NCBI GenBank assembly: GCA_905250115.1
Contig: CAJNOI010000028.1
Span: forward strand, 500,134 to 564,133
Length of the DNA: 64,000 nt
Source: Adineta steineri
Taxonomy: Eukaryota; Rotifera; Eurotatoria; Adinetida; Adinetidae
Reading direction: 5' to 3'
The translations under genes were made by a program, and so were the position numbers. Positions 1-10,982 of the stretch are shown here, one piece after another. Position 1 is the stretch's first letter, and every line of letters begins with the position of its first letter. The notes under the pieces are model-generated. The model saw only the letters and a list, made by a program, of their open reading frames with translations, was not told the DNA's origin and searched no databases.

Positions 1-126
1 TTTTTTTGCAATCATATTTAAATCACATTTTGTATTCAATATATATTTACGAAGAAGATTAAGTATACATTGAACATTACTAGAATATTGTCGATCATGA
101 AATAAACATATTGAAGAGCAACTCAT
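1..126 (-). CDS. possible 5' end of a gene running off the left edge
   Basis: On the minus strand an ATG at 126-124 opens a frame of 42 codons that stays open to the window edge. It encodes a Cys- and Leu-containing peptide beginning MSCSSICLFHDRQ. No domain is recognisable and a 42-codon open stretch in such AT-rich DNA can arise by chance, so this is only a candidate. The rest of the stretch to 609 is AT-rich and shows no other gene. Confidence 0.2.
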   Translation of the reverse strand, partial: MSCSSICLFHDRQYSSNVQCILNLLRKYILNTKCDLNMIAKK

Positions 127-609
127 ATTATTGACAGAAAAAACAAATGACGAAAAAATAATAAACGAAAAAAAAATGTATCTACAACGACATCTATATT
201 ACACAACACAAAATTTATTTAAATCATTGCTGATATATTCTCGGTTATGTATGTTGTAAATTGAAAAAAGATTTGAAAAAAAATAATATTCTAAAAACGT
301 TTTCACCTATTCAAGTTGCTAGGTAACATGCAAAGGTGAGTAGTTCACTAATGAAATCTAATAGAATTCATTATTGATCTTTAAAATATCCATTGCAAAA
401 GTGAGCAATACATAAGATTGTTAGATACTACATTTGATGTTAGAATTCAGGAAAAATAAAAAAAAGAGTTAAATTCGTAACATTATCTTAATAATTCAAT
501 ATTTCGAGTAGATAGTTTTCCTTCGTTCATGAAAGATGCTGATGATTGAAACAACTATCATAACAATACATATTTGCGTAGCTAATTAATTTAATTATCT
601 TCATTTTAG

Positions 610-2972
610 ATGTTTATGTTTATGAATCTTTTTCTCATACTATTAATTACAATAGTTCAATCTCAAAATGTACCAGTATATTTTCCTACATTTACTGCTA
701 ATACTGGTAAATAATGAATATTTATTTTTACTTGTTGATTATTCTCGTTTGTTTCTTTGAGATATCGGATCATGTACATGTGATTTAACTGGCGGTATAT
801 GCGATGTATCATGTTGTTGCGATCCTGATTGTTCATCAAATGATCTAGTAGCGTTTGGATGTAGTTCAAGAGCCAATATATTTACAAAGTAAGTAGATTA
901 AAAAGACTACATATTTATAAAACAAATTTATTATCTTAAATTTAGTTCGTCTCCTGTTTTATCTACTATTCAAGGATCATGTTTTAAAGATTTGTCAATA
1001 TTTCAATCAACTTCACCCTATATTATTCAAAAAATGGGCGAACTTGTTTGCATAGATTATTATCGATGTATGTTATCTTACTTTATAATTAGTTTCTATT
1101 AAATTCTCTCCTTTGTATTGAATTTAGATACGGGTAGTCAATATTATCAACAACCAAATATTCAAACACTAGATGCAAATGCTTTCGTACAGGCAATAAA
1201 TAAAGCAAATGGTGTTACAACACCTGCTGATCCATCAACTGACACCTCTAGCTATCAAGTATAGTACATAATACAATCTGTTACTACGAATAGATTCTTT
1301 ATCATTTTATTTTTCTAGGTAGGCACCAAAGTATTGGCTACCAAAAATAACGCAAATCTAGCGAGTTTTCTTACACTACCAGTAAATCTATTCAATAATC
1401 CAATGTGTTCTGGAAACCAACCGATCAGTATACATTATAAAGTCATTTAATATATACAATTATAATGTTTTTTTTTACTTATCTTATAGCTTATATGAAT
1501 AATTTTACATCAACATGTAGTCAAGTGGTAAATCAAGCTACATGTACTACTGGAGCTCTAAACCCTTCAACATATATAAATCAACTCTGTCTTTTTTCAG
1601 TAAATATAAAATATATTTCTAATAGATTTTATGTAATGTAGTTTTCTTTTTATTTTAGTCTCCATCAAAACCACACAGTATTTTTTGCATGTTTATTATC
1701 ACAGTAATTATAATTCTATATTTTTCATAGATACTTCAGGCGACGTATGTGTTAATGGTACAACTGTATCTACTCCAACATTCGCATCGAATATTTGCAC
1801 AAATGCTCTTCAACAAGTAAAATAATAAAAAGAGCACATAAGTTTCTATAAAAAAAACGAATTTATTTCTAGTTAACTATAACAATCACTTATAACAGTT
1901 CAATTGGAATAGTAGGTGTAAGTGTGACTTCTACCACTGCTACCGCAAATGATACAACATTTGAGCAAACATTCACCGTTTTATTTATCAAAGTAAAATC
2001 TAAATTTCATTGTCAAATATATTTAATGTTGCTTCTGATTTAGAGTGGATCAACTTTACCAAGTACAACACGTGGTCCAGGGTATCTTCAAAGTGCTGAT
2101 ATTATAGCTGGTATTTCCAATGGATCTGACATTGGGTATGATATAAACTGAATTTTGATTTTATAAAAAAAAAACAATATAAATTTATGTTGTTGTTCTA
2201 GATCAACAAATTCTCCACAATTTTCAATTATAAAACCATCATCCACTGGTGTCTGTAGTACTATCGACCGTATACCTATTCGTTTTGGTGAAAATGTTCA
2301 ATCTACATGCCAATATACGTAAGACATTTTATTCAAATTTTATTATATTCAAATAATAAATTCTTTATTTTTCTTTATATAGTGTTAGTAGTACAAGTTG
2401 TTCTAATTCTTTTCAGTTATTGATGCCGTATAATTCAGCAAGTCTATATGTAGCTGCCTATAGTGATTCAAATCCGTTCAACGTTTCTACGGATTGGTTG
2501 CCTGTTACATCTTGCACATACACAACGCAAGGAGATGCGAATACAGCTAACTGTATTACTGGTATTCTTCTAAACACAACATCGGCTACTTCATGTTATA
2601 GCCGACTGGATATCCAAATAGCGTATACTAACATTGGTTCTGTTTTCAATCCGCAACCTGTATTGAGTGCAGTTATTTTTCATTATCAAGGATATCAAGG
2701 AGTAAGTGAATATTTGTTTCAATTATTCTTTTCTTATTCTATTTTTTATTTTGTAGGCACTTTCACTAGGAACTGTTGCCCTTCTAACTGAAACTGTTAC
2801 TTTTCAAGATATTTCAGCTTCACCTATTACTATACAAGGTCATATACCAACACCAAGTACACGTTTACCAGCTGATTTCTTCTATCCTTTTAGTGTTAGT
2901 CACGCAACAAAATTCAAAACATTCTCGCCCTTTTTTTATATTTTCATTAGTATTCTTTTTATTTTCGTGTAA
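610..2972 (+). CDS. TCTN: Tectonic-family ciliary transition-zone protein
   Basis: Tectonics act with the MKS/B9 complex at the ciliary transition zone, gating membrane proteins and Hedgehog signalling. The ATG at 610 opens a signal peptide (MFMFMNLFLILLITIVQSQ). Exon 1 (610-706) joins exon 2 (762-888), which encodes the family hallmark C-x-C-D-L-T-x-G-x-C-D-x-x-C-C-C-D-x-D-C. Further exons start near 946, 1129, 1319, 1491, 1740, 1873, 2044, 2201 and 2384, separated by introns of roughly 45-70 nt, and carry the Cys-rich, Thr/Ser-rich tectonic domain. The last exon begins near 2758 and ends in a hydrophobic stretch (YIFISILFIFV) just before TAA at 2970-2972, so the protein is probably membrane anchored like TCTN2/3 rather than purely secreted. 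Its 3' end faces the receptor gene on the other strand only 64 bp away. Family assignment is firm; which tectonic is not, and middle exon borders are approximate. Confidence 0.85.
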
Positions 2973-3036
2973 ATTACTTTTCGTGTTTATTTTAATTTTT
3001 TTAAAATATACAAAATTAATAAATTTTAGTTCTTTT

Positions 3037-4095
3037 CTATTGTACAATAGGTAAATTTGGTTTTGGTCTCACTTCAAACGAATGTACACATACTGCATTC
3101 CTTCTCGCCATTGGACCAATATTTCGACGTTTTTTATTAAAGATCCATAGTTTTTTCGAAACTTCAGATAAAGTCCCAAGACATATAAATGGTAATAGAA
3201 ATACCACAAATGTATATAAATAAAATAAATATGGGTCAACACCAGATGCAAAGTCACTCATGTTTTCTCCACCAATTTGCCTTATAACAATAATTAATGA
3301 TTGAGGAAAAACTATTGTCAATGATAAACATGATACTGATAAGAGTTGAATTGTCATCATTCGATGTTTTCGCAAATTGATTGGTTGATGAGCACGATGT
3401 TTCTGTATTAGAACTCGTGCTAATAGTCCAACACTAAATATTGTTTCAAGAAATGCACAAAAAATGCCATTTCCTAAATAATCCCATACATTCAAATAAG
3501 ATATATCTTCATAACATGGAGATGACCCACATGATGGTGATGTGTAATCAAATGTATTAACACACGGTGGAAAATATATCACAAATATATAGAATCCAAA
3601 AATGTAGATTGAAATGATTATTAGAGGAAGATAATGGATGAAGAACTTTTGTTTTTGAGTTCGAAGTAACTGTTGATGAAAAATAAGAATATGCCGTTCA
3701 AATGAGCCCCATGCAAGAAATACTGATATAGCACCATAAAATCCATAATCAATCAGCCACCACATAAGACAAATAGATGGTGTCAAGGGAAATGAGTTTC
3801 TATATCCACCCAAACGATAAGCATCCATATACAATGGATTATCGAATATTTCAATACAAAGAGTAAGAAGAAGTAAAATAATAACAATATGATTATTTAA
3901 TGCTGTACGTAATTTTCGATCGGATAATAAATGAAAGAGAAGAAAGACTGTGCAAGCAAGAGATGGAATTTGAAAAATGAGAAATGTCCAAAATTGTACT
4001 GGACTAGATGGAATAATATCTTCCAAGTCGTCGTCTGTGTCGTCATTAATTTCGGTAGATGAATTACTGTCGTTGAAAGTATTATTAAACTCCAT
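3037..4095 (-). CDS. rhodopsin-like seven-transmembrane receptor, copy A
   Basis: Single-exon gene of 352 residues. An acidic, Asn-rich N-terminus with several N-glycosylation sites (NNTF, NDSN, NSST) precedes seven hydrophobic segments, roughly residues 35-60, 68-88, 105-128, 150-172, 205-228, 248-270 and 285-308. TM3 starts with a Cys and the second extracellular loop has several Cys, allowing the usual TM3-ECL2 disulfide. The DRY motif at the end of TM3 is replaced by E-R-H, and TM7 lacks a clear NPxxY, so this is a divergent class A-like receptor with unknown ligand. The cytoplasmic tail is basic. A close paralogue lies 1 kb away on the same strand (5070-6095), and the two share an almost identical first two thirds. 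The lack of introns suits large invertebrate chemoreceptor-type expansions (inference). Confidence 0.8.
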   Translation of the reverse strand: MEFNNTFNDSNSSTEINDDTDDDLEDIIPSSPVQFWTFLIFQIPSLACTVFLLFHLLSDRKLRTALNNHIVIILLLLTLCIEIFDNPLYMDAYRLGGYRNSFPLTPSICLMWWLIDYGFYGAISVFLAWGSFERHILIFHQQLLRTQKQKFFIHYLPLIIISIYIFGFYIFVIYFPPCVNTFDYTSPSCGSSPCYEDISYLNVWDYLGNGIFCAFLETIFSVGLLARVLIQKHRAHQPINLRKHRMMTIQLLSVSCLSLTIVFPQSLIIVIRQIGGENMSDFASGVDPYLFYLYTFVVFLLPFICLGTLSEVSKKLWIFNKKRRNIGPMARRNAVCVHSFEVRPKPNLPIVQ

Positions 4096-5069
4096 TAATA
4101 TATATGTTTCTTACTTCATTGAAGAAAAACTCATCCTAAATATAAATCAGTACATTATATATTCATAGATTGATTAGAGATTGCTCGTCTTAGAATAGTA
4201 TATCAACCACGGGATAAAAATTCGTAATGAGGCAAATAAAAAGCAACAGAGGACAGAGGCAGTCTCTCAAGAATACTTTAATTAACGTAAAGAAATGCAA
4301 AATTCATATATCTCGCATTTGCTCTTCTGATGTATACATAATAAATAACAAGGAGGAAACTCACGTCTGTAATTTTTCTAATTTATTAAAAATGAAATAT
4401 ATTTATAAGAATTAGAAATAATATTTTTTTTCTTCTACATTTATAATAACTTTTAAAAGTATCATTTACATTTCTAGTCACATGCAGTTGTCACTTTTTA
4501 TTTGTAATTAAGAAAAAGAATTACTGGGTTATTCTGAGACGATTTTGAACTAGTACGTCGTTGATTCAATAGTAGAAAACATATTAATCAGTCGAGTAAT
4601 TTGCTTCATATATATTATTTCAAAATCTTTAGAATACCCATCGTGTTCATGAATAAAACGACATAGGCGAAATACTATTTATATATCGTTAATGCTTATT
4701 AATCCTTTTCTTAGACGTTGTTGTTGAAGAATTCTCAATAATAGGTACCAGAGAAATTGAGAGGACATAGTCTGTTAATAATCAGTATCTTTTTTTCTCT
4801 ATGTTAAAAGTATTACATTTGTTTTTGACCGGAATAAAAAGAATACATACCTTGAGTTCAATTATGATAAAAAATAGAAATTATTCAACTGAAAAATTAA
4901 ATTCTCCAAGATACTGTAAATTTTGTAAATAGTTTACTTTCTTTTCATCTATGAGTGCTTACTTATCAACATAATTAAATGTCTAGCATCAAAAAAACAT
5001 GTGATTATTTGAAAAAACTTTTTATTTGAAAAGATTTCGAAAAATAAAATCTTTGCTGTTTATATGATT
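4096..5069. other. intergenic spacer between the tandem receptors
   Basis: AT-rich sequence between the start of receptor copy A and the stop of copy B. Short open frames here (for example 4227-4415) have no similarity or codon pattern that I recognise. It must hold the promoter of copy A, but no TATA box stands out from the AT-rich background. Confidence 0.6.
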
Positions 5070-6095
5070 TTACCACCGTTGCAATTCACATCGATATGCT
5101 GCTTTTCGGATTTCTGCACCTTTAGTTTGTTGTTTTGATTTAACAAATAAGAATTTTGGCCAAACTTCTGGTAAACAGCTGAGACATGTAAATGGTAATA
5201 GAAATACTACAAATGTATATAAGTAAAAGAAATATGGGTCAACACCAGATGCAAAATTATTCATGTTTTCTCCACCGACTTGCCGTACAACAAAAATTAA
5301 TGATTGAGGAAAGATTATTGTTAATGATAAAAATGACATTGATAAAATTTGAAATGCCATCTTTTGATGTTTGCGCCAACTTATTGGTTGACGAATACGA
5401 CGTTTCTGTATTAGAACACGAACTAAAAGACCAATACTAAATACTGTTTCAAGAAATGTACAAATGATTTCATTGACAATATAATCCCATGAATTAAGAA
5501 ATGATATATCCTCATAGCATGGAGATGATCCACATGATGGTGATGTATAATCAAATGTATTTACACATGGTGGAAAATATATTACAAATATATAGAATCC
5601 AAAAATGTAGATTGAAATGATTATTAAAGGAAGATAATGTATGTAGAACTTTTGTTTTTGAGTTCGAAATAACTGTTGATGAAAAATAAGAATATGACGT
5701 TCAAATGAGCCCCATGCAAGAAATACTGATATAGCACCATAGAATCCATAATCAATCAACCACCACATAAGACAAATAGATGGTGTCAAGGGAAATGAGT
5801 TTCTATATCCACCCAAACGATAAGCATCCATATATAATGGATTATCGAATATTTCAATACAAAGAGTAAGAAGAAGTAAAATAATAACAATATGGTTATG
5901 TAACGCTGTACGTAATTTTCGATCGGATAATAAATGAAAGAGGAGAAAGATTGTACAAGCAAGAGATGGAACTTGAAAAATAAGAAATGTCCAAAATTGT
6001 ACTGGACTAGATGGAATTATTGGATCCAATAAAAGTTCTTGTTCAATATCATTTGTAGCATTTGATATAAAACTATTATTTATTAAGTAGGACAT
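5070..6095 (-). CDS. rhodopsin-like seven-transmembrane receptor, copy B
   Basis: Intronless, 341 residues, tandem paralogue of copy A in the same orientation. Short N-terminus with NNSF and NATN glycosylation sites, then the same seven hydrophobic segments, E-R-H instead of DRY, and the same Cys-rich second extracellular loop. From the start of TM1 to ECL2 the two proteins differ at only a handful of positions, while TM5 to the C-terminus is clearly more diverged and the tails (copy B ends CELQRW) are unrelated. The simplest reading is tandem duplication plus later gene conversion of the 5' two thirds. Ligand unknown. Confidence 0.8.
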   Translation of the reverse strand: MSYLINNSFISNATNDIEQELLLDPIIPSSPVQFWTFLIFQVPSLACTIFLLFHLLSDRKLRTALHNHIVIILLLLTLCIEIFDNPLYMDAYRLGGYRNSFPLTPSICLMWWLIDYGFYGAISVFLAWGSFERHILIFHQQLFRTQKQKFYIHYLPLIIISIYIFGFYIFVIYFPPCVNTFDYTSPSCGSSPCYEDISFLNSWDYIVNEIICTFLETVFSIGLLVRVLIQKRRIRQPISWRKHQKMAFQILSMSFLSLTIIFPQSLIFVVRQVGGENMNNFASGVDPYFFYLYTFVVFLLPFTCLSCLPEVWPKFLFVKSKQQTKGAEIRKAAYRCELQRW

Positions 6096-6663
6096 TTTTG
6101 TATTCGATTAAAAATAACAACAAAATCTTTTGTACTTGCACATTATAAAGCAAGTACAATGTGTACACAAAGACTAAGAAAAGGAATTCCGTTAGTAATA
6201 AAAATGAGTGTTCTATACTAATAAATAAAGTAGTTAATGTATCAACAATGCTCCGCATGATGAAATATGTATTGCGCAGAATAAATAATTTATGATTTTA
6301 GACTTTCTATAGTAGATAAATATTTAATTGATAAACTAAAAAAGTCAGAGTTCACCATTTTCTTTATATTCATATTCTTTATTTATAAAAAGTATCCATG
6401 ACTTTAGGAGGATATCTGACAAATATATAAATCCTCCGTAGGTACCTGTCAATGAAGTCTCATTTCATCAGTTATTATAATTATATAGATATTTATGCAG
6501 AAATTAAAACTACAAAAAAAAAATGAAAATTATAATTAATTACAAATCATATCACTTATCTATTTCTTCAACGTGTTGGTATGTTAATATGCGTTCTTTT
6601 ATAAATCATCGTATATTCTCTCGCTCTCGCATCACAATGTTCTAGTTTATACATATAGTTGTA
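6096..6663. other. intergenic region, divergent promoters
   Basis: Lies between the starts of receptor copy B (-) and the claudin-like gene (+), so both promoters must be here. AT-rich; no repeat or RNA gene seen. CTCTCGCTCTCGC near 6616-6628 is a short pyrimidine tract close to the claudin-like start. Confidence 0.5.
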
Positions 6664-7347
6664 ATGATAAAATTACTCTCTCCATCATTTATTCGTCGAT
6701 ATCAAATTCTAACTATATTCTCTTCATTAATTATTGCTTTATTATTAATCTGTTTGGATGCATCATCATGGAGAATTATTGAAACAAATGATAAAAAACT
6801 GTTAGCTCAGTTCTATTCCCCTTTTCAATATGATTCATCACGATATTCTTCCAATACTGGAAATAAAACATTTAAACTACATGTTGGTCCATTATGGAGA
6901 TGTCTTACTACAACAATCAATGGAAAACAAATATTTATCAGTCAAGAATGTACTATAAATAATGATTCATTTGATTATATTATTATTTCAATCGGTATCG
7001 GAACATTTATTTTATATACAATCAGTTCAATTTGTATTATCAGTGGATGTTTAAAATATTATATAGATATTATTCGTTTATGTATGTCATTTATACTTGA
7101 ATTAGCAACATTATGGTTAATCTATGGTTTTTTTCATATCCAAAAAGTCTTAGGTCCATTATATGGTTGGGCATCGATTGGTTTTTTTATTGGAATTATC
7201 AATGTTATTATAATATGTGTACTTGAATGGGATGATTATTTTCGAGATGTTTATAAAAAAAATTGTTCTTCAATGGAAATAGATGCTAATCAAAAAGTAA
7301 CTGCATGGATTAGTAATATAAGTCCTACAGAAATCGATCCCAGTTAA
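6664..7347 (+). CDS. four-transmembrane claudin/PMP22-superfamily-like protein
   Basis: Single exon, 227 residues. Hydrophobic segments at about 15-36, 105-130, 137-158 and 167-190 give the claudin-type topology: short cytoplasmic N-terminus, long first extracellular loop, cytoplasmic tail. The first loop starts with a Trp right after TM1 (SSW), then has G-P-L-W-x-C followed 19 residues later by another Cys, matching the W...GLW...C...C signature of claudins and PMP22/EMP-type proteins. Such proteins form or regulate cell junctions or act as channel subunits; which applies here cannot be told. Its stop is only 35 bp from the stop of the convergent gene at 7383-8209. Confidence 0.6.
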   Translation: MIKLLSPSFIRRYQILTIFSSLIIALLLICLDASSWRIIETNDKKLLAQFYSPFQYDSSRYSSNTGNKTFKLHVGPLWRCLTTTINGKQIFISQECTINNDSFDYIIISIGIGTFILYTISSICIISGCLKYYIDIIRLCMSFILELATLWLIYGFFHIQKVLGPLYGWASIGFFIGIINVIIICVLEWDDYFRDVYKKNCSSMEIDANQKVTAWISNISPTEIDPS

Positions 7348-7382
7348 AATAAAAAGAGACAAAATTAAGTTAAATAGATTTT

Positions 7383-8209
7383 TTATTGGGCTGATAAAAA
7401 TAAACTTTGTGGCAATTGTTTTGTAAGTATATCAATCTGGTCATTATATTGTCTTAATGATTGATTATGTTCACGTAAAATTTTAATTTGTTCACGTAAT
7501 TTATCTAATGCTTCATCATGTAATTGTTCAGTTGTTTGAATAAATGTTGTAATTGTTTTTTGATTATTATCAAAATATTCTTGTTCTTTATTAATATTTT
7601 CTTGTTCATGAATATTTTGTTTTAAAGCAAGTTCAATTTCTTCAATTGCTTTTTGTATATGATCTTCTTCTTCTATGATTGATTCTTCATTATTTTCTAC
7701 TTGATCTTGTTTTAATAAATTATCAATATGATTTGCTATTTGTTGATTTTCATCATAAAGACGACGAACAAGATCATGAACTTGTTGAGCATCATTTGTA
7801 CTGGTTGTTGATGAAACTAAAGCTGATCGTGTATCAGATATTACGGAATCAAGATGTGATAATAACGATTGACATAATTCATTATTATTATTCTTATTTG
7901 ATGATTCACATATATTACGTATTCGAGCCATATGATATTCAAAATCAGACATAACCTTCAAGAAAAATAGGAAATTATATTAACAAAAGAATGATCTAGA
8001 ATTTACAGCTGATAATTGACCAATATGTCGATGTATATCAGTTTGTTTTCGATGTAATTCATTTACTGAATAACGTAAAATTTCAAGTGCGGCTGTATTA
8101 TCATGATCAATATCTTCATGTATTGAAGTTTTCTACAAACGAAAAACTATAATAATAAAATCAAAGTATATATTCGATTCATATTTACATGTTCACTATC
8201 GATAACCAT
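7383..8209 (-). CDS. coiled-coil protein, unrecognised
   Basis: Three exons: 8209-8189 (MVIDSEH), about 8151-8008, and 7955-7383, all joined in phase 0, giving about 247 residues. The middle exon encodes a charged segment ending HIGQLSA, and the last begins VMSDFEYHM, so the ATG inside exon 3 is not the real start. Residues from about 95 onward are rich in Glu, Gln, Lys and Ile with heptad spacing and predict one or two long coiled coils. No catalytic motif, signal peptide or membrane segment. It could be a cytoskeletal, kinetochore or ciliary adaptor, but I do not recognise a family. Confidence 0.7.
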
Positions 8210-8487
8210 AATTTATGTATAGACAAAGAATAAAGAAAAGAAGTTATGTATGTATTGGACTAGAATCAAGAAAAGTGATAGAAGAACAGCTGATGATTCT
8301 TCGTCGTCCATTTATACAGAATAGATAAAATAAATTTATGGTATTATTTAAATTAGACGATTATATTTTTCCCGTTTATATTCGTGCTTCTTTTCTTTTT
8401 TCTATTATAATGCAATTCAGTTTATATTTGTTATTAATATTATATTTTAAAAAGTTCTATGCACATATACAACAATAAAAAATCTAG

Positions 8488-10982
8488 TTAATTTTCGTTT
8501 GGTTTCACTTTAGCTGCATTTGTTCGTAGTTTTTTAAGTAGATCTGTATTAGTTTTAATATAACATATTGTATCAGCATTTGATTTTAATAGTTCTGAAA
8601 AATCAAAAGAAATATATTTATATAATATAGAATATTTGAAATCAATGTACCTGGTGTTACTTTTCCAACTTGGTATTTAAAATTCCCATTTTTTAATTTC
8701 TTAATATCTTCACAGATATTTACTGTTTCTTGAGTAACAACCGTATGCTAAATAAATGAAAATAAAAATAACGTATATTTAAATAAGTATCCTACTGAAA
8801 AATCAATTTCTCGTAATCTATTTGTTTCATTTGCTTTAATACATAAGAAAACAGCAAGTGCACCATCGGAATTAATTTGATTATCAGCAATCTAGAAATA
8901 GTCTAGTGAGAATCAAATAAAAAAGAATGAGTTAGTTTTACTTTGAGAACTTGAAGTGTATCATTCACTGATAATGCTTGACCAATAGCAAAAGCATTTT
9001 GTGTATTAAGTCGATTTCCATTAATATTAAGTTCTTCTAATACAGTATTTTTCTTAATACATTCAGCCAAAATTTGTCCACCACTAGGTCCAAAACCATT
9101 CATTTCTAAATTACAACGTCTCAATCTCGTATTTTCCTACAATGAAAAAATTCATCGATTACATTATTGAATAAAATAAAAAACAACAACAACATACTGT
9201 AATTCCACCTATCATATCTATAGCACTTTGTTCACGAAAATTATTCCAACCTAAATTAATATATTCTAATGAATCGTTACCACCTACAAAAATAAATCGG
9301 ATAAAATTAATATATTATCATGAAAAATCATAGTTTACTGATAAATGCACCAAGCATTTCACCACATTTTTCACCAAAACAATTATGACTTAAATCAAGT
9401 TCACGAAGTGTTGTATTTCTCTAGAAATAAAATAATCATATTATTTTTTTAGAAACAAAATAAAAGGCGAGTGAGTATTTTTTAGAATAACTTTCTAGAT
9501 AAGTGTTGATGTGTCTTCATCATGCAGTGGCGGATCTAGGATTTTGGAAGGGGGGGGGGGGGCGATCGCCTCCCTAAATCCACCACTATCACCATGATAA
9601 AATCCGCCGCTTCTGTCAAAAATTATTCTAAAAAAATGAATAGTACTTACTTCAAATGCTTCAATTAATTGTGCAACATCCAATTCATTAAATTTATTTC
9701 CTATAATATTAATAATAATAAAATTCACGGATAAATAAACTTTTATAAATACCTGATAAATTAATTTTTTTTAAATTTTGATTTAATGTAAGCATTCTAC
9801 ATATTTCTTTTGTACCTTCACCACCACCAAGTCGATTATCAACAAGAGACTATATTATATTTAGATTAATTTTATTTTCAATAATTATAATACATACTAA
9901 TTCAGTAATAAAATCATTTGATATAATTAATTTTGCAATATGTTGTGCTGCTTGTTCTTGTAAATAATTTCCATCTAAGAATAAACGTTCGACATTATAA
10001 TTTGTCTAGAAATAAAGAAAAAATAAGTCAATATGTTTTAATAAAAATTCAATAATATACAGTAAGTGTTTTTGTAATTGCTCGGATATCATCGGTACTA
10101 AATTGATGATAACGTAAAACCATTTCATCTTTATTTATATGTGCCATAAAATATGAACATGGAACAAGTTTGCCTTTTTCACATAATTTACGATATTTGT
10201 CTTTACCGGAAATAGGAGTTTTTTGTTTTACAGGAGATTCTATTTTAGAAAAAAAAGATAAGTTCAATATTTCGAAAAATAAGAATTTTTAGTTTTACCT
10301 ATTTCAATATCTGTATCATAACCATCATTAGATATTTTTGTATTATGTTCATCTGATATTGGATATGAAATTTCATCAGATATATTTTTATTTTCATCAT
10401 CGACTGCCATAAAATCTGGTGAAATTGGTTCTTCTTCATCTTGTTGTTCAGAAATATTTTTTGATGCATTAAGAATTGATTTTTTCTTTTGAAGTTCTTC
10501 AAGAATTGTTGCATAAATATCATCTTGTTCAATTTCTGTAAGAAATGATTTTGGTATATGTGAGAAATCTGATAAATTTAATACTTCATCAATATTTTTA
10601 TCTATAAGAAAATAATTAATTTTAAAATTCTATTTAATTTTTTTCTCAAATAAAAAAATACCATTAACTTCTGATATTATTTTGTGTCGTCTTAAATAAA
10701 TTAATTCTTCTGGAGTTCTTTCGGTTTTTACTGGTGTGGATTGATGACTTCTTTTTGAATCAGCAACACTTGTTCTTGATCGACCACTACGAATAGCACC
10801 AGCACTGGCTCGTTTCGATGTAAAACTAGCTACTTTTGTTGCTATTGTTTTTATCGTTTGTGTTCGACCTCGAACTCCACTATTCTCAGGTGGAGTTTGC
10901 TAAATAGAAATAATAAGAATTATTATATATATATATTAGAAAAGATTCTAAATTAGAATACTTGTTGAGATTTTACAGGCAT
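8488..10982 (-). CDS. LRRC74-like leucine-rich-repeat protein
   Basis: About nine exons. Exon 1 encodes MPVKSQQ (10982-10962), followed by a basic, Ser/Thr-rich exon, an acidic exon (about 10660-10304) and then the LRR region. The sequence KLVPCSYFMAHI followed by repeats built on L-x-x-L-x-L-x-x-N matches the N-terminal end of the ribonuclease-inhibitor-type LRR domain of LRRC74A/B. Repeats include LRELDLSHNCFG, LEELNINGNRL and LQVLKVK. The last exon (about 8596-8488) ends in a Lys-rich tail KVKPNEN. Unlike vertebrate LRRC74 there is a long acidic and basic N-terminal extension. Cytosolic; the family's molecular role is poorly known. The intron at about 9424-9652 carries a 64 bp transposon-like palindrome. 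Exon borders in the LRR part are approximate. Confidence 0.75.
9525..9588. mobile_element. 64 bp hAT-like MITE in an LRRC74 intron
   Basis: The left end CAGTGGCGGATCTAGGA and the reverse complement of the right end (TAGTGGTGGATTTAGGGA) are imperfect inverted repeats, with a G-tract between. Both ends fit the 5'-YARNG consensus of hAT termini. Flanking 8-mers TCATCATG (9517-9524) and TCACCATG (9589-9596) match at 7 of 8 positions, the 8 bp target duplication expected for hAT. No coding capacity. GC content is far above the surrounding intron. Confidence 0.6.
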
